A stretch of DNA of 64,000 nucleotides from contig CM077820.1 in the NCBI GenBank assembly GCA_039720395.1, positions 49,399,425-49,463,424 of the forward strand. Direction: 5' to 3'. Positions 55,621-64,000 of the stretch are shown here, one piece after another. Position 1 is the stretch's first letter, and every line of letters begins with the position of its first letter. The translations under genes were made by a program, and so were the position numbers. This DNA is from Liquidambar formosana (Eukaryota; Streptophyta; Magnoliopsida; Saxifragales; Altingiaceae). Under the pieces are notes generated by a model, which searched no databases, had not been told where the DNA came from, and saw only the letters and a list, made by a program, of their open reading frames with translations.

Positions 55621-58600
55621 TAATAAAATAAATAAAAAAACCACATCCTTTCATCACTAGAAGCATTCGAACTGATTATTTAAACTGATTAAGGCGAGGG
55701 TTTTTGAGTGTAAGAGTTTTCATTATTATGGTTGTGCAATGGGTGTGTAGAGCAAATTTATGTTTTTATTTAAATCATTTTGTCCTTAACAGTCATTTTA
55801 CTCAATGATACAATAATAATAATAATTCTCATTAAATGATGTGCGTAAAAGAAAAAAATATTGTGTAAATAGCCACACCCATTAAAGTCGTGATAGGTGT
55901 CTGGCATTGTGCATGTGAGAGAGATACAAGTGTTATTTATTATTTGGTCAATGAATAAACCTGAGGGGTAGTTTAGGTACAGTAAAATAAATTAAAAATT
56001 CTTTCAATGCTTTTGACTAGAAATGGTAAATTTGTCCCCTTAAAGATTTTGATATTTCAATGTCGTGGTACCAATAAAAATCTCTGGCAATAGCACCAAA
56101 CAATACTTTTCATTTTCTTTTCGAACTCATATCAAACATGCTCTATAGACGGTAAAAGAGTATTTCTAATTATCTAATCCGTAATGTAGATAATTACAAA
56201 AATAAAATTCAAAAATTAGATCTTGATTCCACAATTTAATTTAATTTAATTTAATTTTTTTGTTACAGTGGTTTTGCTAATGATTGAAGCAGGATCAAAT
56301 TTCAACTATTACAATTAAAATTATTTTAACTTATGTTAACTACACGAATGATATGCATGCTATTAAAACAAGAAGTTTTTTTGTTAAGTTTAAATTTTGT
56401 ACACCAAATGGGAGTTTTTTTAAAACTTAAGTACTTACGCGTGTTAATAGATATGATACGCATATTTACTAACTATGGCAAGAAGCCAAAATACTACATA
56501 TATGGAAAGACTATATAAAAATTACATATTGAAAGACTTGCCTTGTTTATTTTGATATATATATAACCGAACCCTCGTTGTTGTTGGTTAGTCTAGAATT
56601 TACATAAAAACCTTTATTTTGTCCATGTTTGCTTTAAGTAATCACATAAGGGTAATTTTTTCAATTTAACAAACAAATTTTATCTATTCCATGGAGACTT
56701 GGTGTAGACACCCCCATTTTAATTTCATATCCCTTCACTTCTTCTTATCCTTGTCATGAAGCTTATGATCGCATGCATCTTTTGATATTTGTTTTGCTTA
56801 CCATTTATTATGTTTGTTTCTTTTGAGAGTAGGGAAACATGTTCGTATGAGTTCTGATGGAGTTTGGATGAATATGGTTGGAGAAATAGAGCATTGTGGT
56901 TGGGCATTTTAGTCATTTTACCTCGTCAAATATCCATTTGTCCTCCAATTCTCGCCTGGTGAGTTCCGTTATAATCTTAGGGACATATATGCAGAATCTC
57001 TTTGTAAGATTAGCTTAAGGTTTGATTAATTCCTAATTAGGTTTGCTCAAGAATGATCCACAAAAGCCTTTTTTAACCCTTATATTTTGATTTTTCCAAA
57101 AGATGCTTTTCAAACATGGTTCTGTTTTCAAAACCAAGGGTCTGTTTGGGAATCTAAGGATTTGGGCCAGGCCGGCTCAAAACTAAATAAGCTACCTAGT
57201 TCATACCAAAACTAAGTTTAAATTGAACCGGTTCCTCTTTGTGGGTAGTTTGGTTAAAACAGTTTCAGTTCTCAATTTTCTTTTCTCCACAGGTGAGAGA
57301 AAAAACTCAAGGGAAAAGATTAAGAAGACATTCATGGTGTTCTTAATTCTCAAGACTGGAACATGCTAGAAAGGTTGAAAAAGTTGATAAAAAAATTTAA
57401 ATCAAAACCCTTATTCACAAATCCCGAAATAAAAAATTTTCCACTATAATATTTTGACAAAAAATCATAACCCAACATATCCCCAATTTTCATCCTCAAA
57501 TCAATTGTTTAAATTTTCCAAATCAGAACCCTAACTCCAAAAACTATCAATTCTCATCAAAATAATTTTTCTTTTTGTTTCAAAACCCTTAAATGTCTCG
57601 CTTACAGAAAATAACTTGTTTGATTTGAATAAAAAACAGTAGATTGAAGAAGAAGGAGAAGGAGAAGGAGAAATAGAAGAAAAGGATGAAGATGATGACT
57701 ACGTGATGATGGAGACATGTGCGACTTGTAGAGGAGATGTAGAGAGGGTTTGTAATGGTTCAGGAGAAAGAAGGGAAGAAAAAAGAGGAACAGATCTGGG
57801 TGAAGAAAGAGGAGGAGATGTACAGCTTCAAAAGTACTTGCGTGAGTCGATTTTAAGAAAAAAAAAAAGCTGAACCGACTTCTTTAAACCAACAACTTGT
57901 TGGAATGCACTCAACCGGATTTTTTTATTGAGAAAAGGATAAATCAGGACGCAAACCAATATTTTCCTAAAAAGCGTATATATCTTGAGCTCCCAACTCG
58001 TCGGTTTCTTTCAAATTTCAACAAATTCACTAAGATTGAGTGTTCTTCATTAAAATTTGACATTTTTAAGTTAGAATTTCGAATCAATGGTATTTTCAAA
58101 GAAAAAAAAAAAAAGGAGGATGAATTTGAACTTAAAACGGCCGATGCGCTCTTTTAAGCGTAGGATGAAGTACCAGAGGTTGACAAGCAAGGCCACAGGG
58201 CCACCAGGTGAACTAATGTGTAAGGGCATAAATTTGAATCGAATGAGCCTAGGGTATAGGTTGACTTTCAACTCAGCATCATCCTCTAACTTGGGCAAAA
58301 TGAGACTCCTAATCAATTGAATGTATGCACATAAATCATATTTTTCTTTTACAGAAGGGTATCAGGGTATGTGGCGCCATGCTCATGAATTGATGGTGAC
58401 GAACATGTAGCGACGTAAGGCTGTTAAGATCTCCATTAGGCTAGTAGTGGAAAGCAACCAAAATACTCAGCAACTATTGACGCAATTGAAGTAAGTAAAT
58501 AAATAAATAAATAAATAATGTCTTCCATCTCCTACTAATGTGTTTTTCCCCATTTTCTTTTTCAGTTTCAGAAAATAAGAATCAAAGCAAAAACCAAAGA

Positions 58601-58688
58601 GCAAAAACTACAACGATGACAACAACAAAATAACAACTAAAAATCAACGTGACAAATTGAAACAGGGAAAGGTTTTTCGCAAGCATAC
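55621..58688. other. Spacer
   Basis: AT-rich. A GAAGGA-type purine run lies at about 57640-57690 and frames appear at 57897-58157 and 58071-58320 around an A-run. None shows a recognisable domain. No gene called. Confidence 0.4.
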
Positions 58689-59090
58689 CTTCCTCTCTCA
58701 GCTATCAGACTAACAAAGTTTTTGTTCTTCCGCTTGGCTCAAACCAGTCATAAGATGTGGTCAGATCAATTCTAAGAATGAATAAGAGAATCACAAACAG
58801 CGAATGGGTAGAAGACTTAGACGGTAGCTATGGATGGCAAAATGAGGAAATTGAGAGACCAAGCCAGAACAGAGAGAAAGCACAAACTGTTTTATGTCCC
58901 CTTACAAATAAATAGAGGGCTGCACTTGATGATACAATGCACATGAAGCTAGCGTAACAGTGAGATACCATTTTGAAGAATGACTGTTAAATCACAGCGA
59001 CCCATTGTGTTGACAAGTCACATAGCAAAGCTTGATGATCAATCACTGACTGATTCACTGTTATATTGATTCATGCCTTTTTTACGGAGT
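58689..59090 (-). promoter_or_regulatory. Orphan NLR leader/promoter copy L5
   Basis: Leader tract ending CTGAGAGAGGAAG|GTATGC, with TTTTGCCATCCATAGCTACC at about 58830-58850 and a promoter-like segment (gattgatcatcaagctttgc, minus strand) as in the other copies. The next NLR coding sequence on its 3' side is gene B, which has its own leader, so L5 is an orphan or a distal alternative promoter. Confidence 0.6.
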
Positions 59091-59168
59091 GGAAAATTTA
59101 AGGTCCTGATTACCTTGAAGGCGTGAATGATGAGACTTGGGAGATTGTCATCCTTGCATATTTTCACC

Positions 59169-59331
59169 GGGAAATACTAGTTAGACTCACACTTTACTCT
59201 ACATTTTGTTCTACTATATAAATTCAGTTTTGTTTCAATTTTCAGAGTTTAATCATATTAGTGGGTTCTACAATTTTATACCCCTTATAATCTCATAGTA
59301 AGGAAAAGTGTGAGAGTAACTAATATTTACC
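59169..59331. mobile_element. MITE related to the 24070 element, in the L5 promoter
   Basis: Ends GGGAAATACTAGTTAGAC and (reverse complement) GGTAAATATTAGTTACTC, inner cacacttt repeats, core gtttaatcatattagtgggtt shared with 24146-24170. Interrupts promoter homology that resumes at 59341 (cgaagatgtcaaagca). Target duplication not clear. Confidence 0.7.
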
Positions 59332-59857
59332 TTTTTTTTAAACGAAGATGTCAAAGCATTGGGTCCCAATCCACTAGACTTCTAGAAAGATAAGCTGGGA
59401 TAAGGATGGTGGCATTTTCGTGGATAGGCGTATCACGACCCCAATGGCTGTGATATTTCTTTTGGGTCATATCCTAGGGAAGAATGACCGTTTAACCACA
59501 GCCATGCATTCTGTTGACAGCTCACATGGTAAAGTTTGGTGATCAATTACTGTCACGTTGACTTGAGTCATGCCTTTTCTTCTTCTTCTTCTTCTTCTTC
59601 ATCTTCTTCTTCTTCTTCCATTTTTTTATTTTTATTTTTTTTTAAACTTTAAAATTGATGGCTGGTGGTCTCTCCTGTATGGTTAGTTGAACGATCAAAT
59701 CTTAAATGCACTTTTCAGATATCATCATTTTAACTTTTAATTTCTCGCAGTTATCGTTATCCGTGTGAGTATAAGACATTTCACACAGGCCATTAGGATA
59801 TTAGTTTTGACTGAAATCTTGTCTGAAGTAAAACCTATGATTCCCTAATCGTTAAAC

Positions 59858-59888
<31 letters not shown>

Positions 59889-60040
59889 GGTGGTTTTGAT
59901 TGTCAACCTTCATTCCCACACAACCAACCCAAGGCAGGTAATTTGCAGGTCATCACCCTCTTAAGCCAATTTAATTACAATTAATAATTAATTCTAGGGT
60001 AAGACTATCCTCAAATATGCTTAAATTATAAAGAAGATGA
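59332..60040. other. NLR promoter homology and spacer
   Basis: 59341-59570 matches the distal NLR promoter segments (gggataaggatggtg(t/g)cattttcgtgg; 1745 and 3200). A (CTT)n tract is at 59577-59618 and a 30-base A-run at 59851-59881. Nothing coding. Confidence 0.5.
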
Positions 60041-60044
60041 AAAT

Positions 60045-60440
60045 GGAGAAGCCGTGTGATGTGCTTTGTGGGTGTTATTGATATTCCACCATCAGATGAA
60101 TCCACTGAAAACCGACAAATTAATCCGGACAAATTAAAAAAAAAAAAAAAAACAATAAATCAACAACTTGCCATTTAAAAATATTTAGTTTATTAGTTAA
60201 TATAGAGAAGTCATATGGTCTGCGTGCTAGAGATATTCGATCATCAGATGAATCCATTGGAACCCGACAAATTAACCTTGACAAATTAAAAAAAAAACAA
60301 TAAATCAACAACTTGCCATTTGAAAATATTTAGTTTATTAGTTAATATAGAGAAGTCATGTGGTCTGTGTGCTAGAGATATTCGATCATCAGATGAATCC
60401 ATTGGAACCCGACAAATTAACGCTGACAAATTAATGGGGT
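60045..60440. repeat. Tandem repeat, about 150-bp unit, 2.5 copies
   Basis: Unit includes gatattcgatcatcagatga, atccattggaacccgacaaa, ttaaacaataaatcaacaact and tttagtttattagttaatat. Copies at about 60045, 60205 and 60345. Related single copies at 54880-55150, 60690-60760, 63460-63620 and 63740-63960. Confidence 0.85.
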
Positions 60441-60920
60441 GGGGAAGAATTAAGGACTAATCTATAACTCTCTAGTCTCTACTTAAAGATATTTAACTTA
60501 AATTATATTTTATAAAGCTAAGGACAAGATTACATTAACCTTTTATGCCTTTCACACTACAATTATAAAGCCACGAACAACTTGCAACTTTAAAGTATTT
60601 AAATTAAATATACGTTACGGATAAATACAAGACTTTTGTTTTTCAACCTTTCACACTGCACATTGACTAAAAAATATAAAGAAAGTAGAAATCATGTGGG
60701 AGTTACAGATAGTCTTCCGATGAACTAATTAAATGCAACAACTTGCTACATAAAAGTATATATATGTTAGTTGAGTGGTCAAGTTTTAGATGTACTCTTT
60801 AAAGATCATCATTTCAATTACTTGCAAGTCGCAATTATAGTTGTAAGTGTATATATATGAAACGTTTTATATTAGCTATTAAGAGATTAGTCTAAACTGA
60901 AACATTGATTCAAATAGGAT
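60441..60920. other. Spacer with one repeat-family copy
   Basis: AT-rich; a partial copy of the above repeat at 60690-60760. No gene. Confidence 0.45.
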
Positions 60921-61890
60921 TTAGATCCTCTCTAGTCTGTTAAGGACCAGTTCCCTCCAGTCTACGGCTCACACTGCACCACCCATTTTGAGCAGATCGA
61001 ACGATTAGCACTTAACCATGTCATTCATCCCACTCTGCCCTTTTATCTTCTTAAATAGTAATGACATCTCTCTGTGGCCAGGCGTAGCCTCTAACCTCAC
61101 TCGTTCCTGCCTTTCAATGCCTTCATCTCACTATTTTGAAGGCCAAGAAGAATTCGATTAAAAAATTATACAAATAAGGACTGTGGCACTACTGTAAACC
61201 ATGAAACACATAAACTTCGAATTCACAGTGTCAAGGACTCAAATTAAAACTATTTTGTATTGGTTTTGAATTCATTAATACCAAATTCATATTCTCGTTC
61301 CCATGACCATCTCGTCAAAAAAAAATTAAAAAAAAAAGAAGAAAGAAAGAAACCCAATAGAAATTTTAACTGTCCCATTTTGATTTGACAAGGTGAATCT
61401 AAAGGGAGTCACCATGAATGTCTGGATCCAAACGAAAAGGAGCTGGGGAAGGCTGACGTCTACATGAGGGGGAAGCAATCGTACGAGCTTTGCCCCTTGC
61501 TTCAAAGGTGAATCTAGGGAGTCATGACCATGAATACTTGAATCCAACTCTCTCAAAAAATTGCGAAAAGATTTTAGTATAAAATATGACGGTAAACTGC
61601 TATGGGGAAAAAAAAAATTCATGGCATTGGATAAATGTGCCATGACATTTTTTTTTTCCATCGATGGAGTTTGATCGCCGTCACCGAACAATGAGCGAAA
61701 TTGGAGAATGGATGAGGGCTTCAGTTGAGGTACTCCTCTGTCACAGCAATTGTTAACCGTTGAGAAGATTACAGGGTACCTATTAGTGGGATAGTTAAGT
61801 GCAAGCCGTTCGATCCGCTCAAGCTGAGGTGGCATGCTGTGAGCCGTAGACTGGAGGGAAATGGACACAAGCAAACTGGAGAGGATCTCA
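60921..61890. mobile_element. Inverted-repeat element of about 970 bp
   Basis: Left end TTAGATCCTCTCTAG, right end (reverse complement) TGAGATCCTCTCCAG; arms of about 100 bp share ttccctccagtctacggctc and ttgagc.gatcgaacg. The interior is non-repetitive. The minus-strand 190-residue frame 61326-61898 begins inside the right arm, has no recognised domain and ends in poly-Phe from an A-run. Superfamily not assigned. Confidence 0.65.
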
Positions 61891-62654
61891 AAACCCATTG
61901 GGATAAGGTCTGAGATATCCTAATTGTTTAATGGGAAAAAAAAAAAAGAAAAAAAAAGTATATATGCAAAATATGCAAGAATGCAACCAAACAAATGATG
62001 CCCTTGGTATAAGATGCCCATTTCATTCAAGTAATTTATTTTTTGGCTCTTTTCCAATAAGTGCTATCAATCAACACTCGTATTGAGAATTATAGTTTGT
62101 ACATTAGTAGGTTATAGGGTACATTCGATTAATGCACGAAATACAATTGCTGTGACACGTGTTAACTTGAGCGAAACTACTCCTTATTGGGTTGTTATAA
62201 CCAACTGACTTGGTTTATGTTCTACCATTTTGGTTTTAAAGGAATCCTTTGATGGTGATGAACTTTCGGGAATGCCTCATACAAATAGCTACCCTTTTTT
62301 TTTTTTTTTTTTTTGCTAAGTAAACAAAGAGTTACTTGAATCTGAGAGTTAATACTTAAAAACTCATACACTACACTACGATTTGGTAAAGTTGATCGAT
62401 CAAGCTAGTCAGCGGACCCATTGAATGTGGGGTCTCAATCGGCTTCAGAAGCTAATATGATTTACCAGTATTTAATTGAACCTACTTAATTTATTGAGGA
62501 TCGATCGCCAGCTGAGAGGAGGCAATGCTATAATGCACACAATGCTTGAACTTTGAAGAATGACTGTTAAACCACAGCCATGCATCAGGTAGCTAGACAA
62601 TTAAACCACGGTCAACTCTGATGATCAATGGTGGGAGATTGTCATCCTTCTATA
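61891..62654. other. Spacer with NLR-promoter and MITE relics
   Basis: 62050-62190 is a diverged relative of the palindromic MITE family (caacactcgtattgagaatt, acacgtgttaac). 62555-62645 repeats the NLR promoter phrase gaagaatgactgttaaacca. No gene. Confidence 0.5.
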
Positions 62655-63307
62655 TAGGGGTGTTAATGGTTTTGGTTAAAACCGAGAACCAAACCGAACC
62701 GGGCAGTTTGGTTTGGTTTTTTCGTCATTAGGTTTGGTTATGGTTTTAATTTTAGAAAACCGAACTCAATTGGTTTGGTTTTGGTTTTCAGTTTTAAAAA
62801 ACCGAATCAAACCGAAAAACCGAAAAAACCGAAAATATAATATATATATAAACTTAAAGTTTGTAAATTCCCAATTCTAATAAGGGTAAAATAGGTAATG
62901 AGCTTGTTTTTGTTGATTTTAAGTTTCTTACTGTTTTCCCTTTTTAGAATTGGCATGGATTAAACTAGCTATTAATGTTGTGTGTGATATTGACATATTG
63001 ATATATGTCAATATGTTTCTATTTTGATACAATGTTTGTTTTTTTTAGTTGCTAATGTAATGTTTTTATTAAAAATGTTTTTTTTTGGAGTTTGGCATGT
63101 CATTTTTTTCATTTTCAATTATTTGTTGTTACTTGATAGGTTAAAACCGAAACCGAACCGAACCAAACCGAAATATAATGGTTTGGTTTGGTTTGGTTTT
63201 TTTATAGTATAGTTTGGTTTTGGTTTGGGAGGAACAAAACCGAAGTATAATGGTTTGGTTTGAAATCTCCCCTAAAACCGAACCTAACCGAACCATTAAC
63301 ACCCCTA
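62655..63307. mobile_element. hAT non-autonomous element
   Basis: Ends TAGGGGTGTTAATGG / CCATTAACACCCCTA and a perfect 8-bp target duplication cttctata (62647-62654, 63308-63315). The subterminal 150-200 bp on both sides are dense in aaaccgaa / ttcggttt and ggtttggttt motifs. No transposase-like frame. 653 bp. Confidence 0.93.
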
Positions 63308-64000
63308 CTTCTATATCCCACCCCTTCTGTAATTTCCAGGTCATTGCCCACAAAACCCAATTAAATTACTATTTTCTTATTTCTTTCTTAAGCCGGCCGG
63401 CCAATACTTAATTGGTCAAGTCCATAATTCTGTTAATTAAAGAAGATAAAAGGAGGAAGCCGTGTTGTGTGTTATTGATATCCAATCGGATGAATCCACT
63501 GAAATTGGACAAATAAACCGGACAAATTTTATTTATTTTTTTAAATTCAAATTTTGCGTGTTGGAGAAGAAGAAACAAAGAAAAGAAGACAACAGGCCAA
63601 CAACATAGATGTCACTTCAAAATATTTAAACAAAATATCGAGAAGCCTTTTTTCTTTTTTTCTTTTTTTATTTTTTTTAAGGATAAGATGGGGAAGGGGG
63701 AATAAAAATAAAAATAAAAATAAAAATAAAAAGCCAAGTGGTGTGGGTATTATTGCCGTTCATCAAATGAATCCAACGAAACCGGACTAATTAACCTGGA
63801 CAAATTAGAGGGAAAAAGAAATAAAGAAAGCAACAAGCTAACAACTTACTAATAAAAAATATTTAAACTAAATATATTTAAAGACTAAATACAAGACTTT
63901 GATTTTTGTATACCTTTCACACTATATATTATAAGCCATGTGATTGACTAAACAAAAATTAGGAAGGTAGAACTCATGGTTATAAGATGGTATAAGCTGT
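63308..64000. other. Right-end repeats
   Basis: Two copies of the right-end repeat family (about 63460-63620 and 63740-63960: gatgaatccactgaaa, accggactaattaacctgga), an (AAAAAT)-type run at 63704-63732 and T-runs. No gene before the window edge. Confidence 0.55.

Noticed and set aside
58071..58320. Opposed 81- and 77-residue frames
   Set aside because: Mirror frames over one segment next to an A-run; no recognised protein on either strand.
61326..61898. 190-residue minus-strand gene
   Set aside because: Begins inside an inverted-repeat arm, no domain, ends in poly-Phe; treated as part of a transposable element.
1..64000. CRISPR arrays, operons or bacterial features
   Set aside because: No regularly spaced repeats with unique spacers; gene structure is clearly nuclear plant with spliceosomal introns.

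Overview
The window is nuclear DNA of a eudicot plant, probably a woody species. The evidence is intron-containing genes, AT-rich spacers full of MITEs, SINEs and other transposon remains, and an RPS2/RPS5-like (At4g27190-type) CC-NBS-LRR resistance-gene cluster. No transposase or reverse transcriptase reading frame was recognised. All NLR sequence lies on the minus strand; the one unrelated gene recognised lies on the plus strand.

Left part (1-7.2 kb): the first exon of NLR gene A (CC plus the first half of NB-ARC) starts at 1008 and runs off the left edge. Upstream are its 5' leader and two further leader/promoter copies (about 2940 and 5673) with no coding sequence attached, carried in a 2.4 kb segmental duplication. 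7.2-22 kb is repeat-rich: relics of an RS/RD-rich protein gene, a dead NLR LRR exon (16.2-16.7 kb) with a scrap of its upstream exon (17.6 kb), a duplicated 1 kb segment, and several datable small elements, including a complete 314 bp TRIM retrotransposon with its empty site in a paralogous copy.

Middle (23.1-32.3 kb): a plus-strand gene for mitochondrial ribosomal protein mL41 (L41/L27 family) in three coding exons. Exon 1 carries four extra bases (ttaa) that shift the frame, and intron 2 holds a complete 6.74 kb CACTA element (CACTAC ends, 3-bp target duplication) containing host-gene fragments, one a TPR exon.

Right part (34-55.4 kb): NLR gene B reads right to left: leader exon (55.2 kb), CC-NBS exon (52999-51925), NB-ARC-end/LRR exon (48836-46984), then five LRR exons (45.4, 42.5, 39.0, 37.4, 34.6 kb). 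Every LRR exon is bounded by phase-0 introns and has a length divisible by three, so the gene appears to have grown by exon duplication; two of the exons also share almost identical upstream intron. The spliced model gives about 1,983 codons. Its last exon carries a +1 frameshift that supplies the stop. The introns are stuffed with MITEs, Mutator-like long-TIR elements and a SINE.

Right end (55.4-64 kb): another orphan NLR leader (58.7 kb), a MITE in its promoter, a tandem/dispersed repeat family, a 1 kb inverted-repeat element, and a 653 bp hAT element with a perfect 8-bp target duplication. No gene was recognised there.

The best candidates for something unusual are the CACTA/mL41 nest, the modular phase-0 LRR exon array, a 24-bp coding repeat that makes the N-terminus of gene B hydrophobic, and the array of orphan NLR leaders. 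All family assignments are from reading the sequence and memory of protein families; no database search was run.
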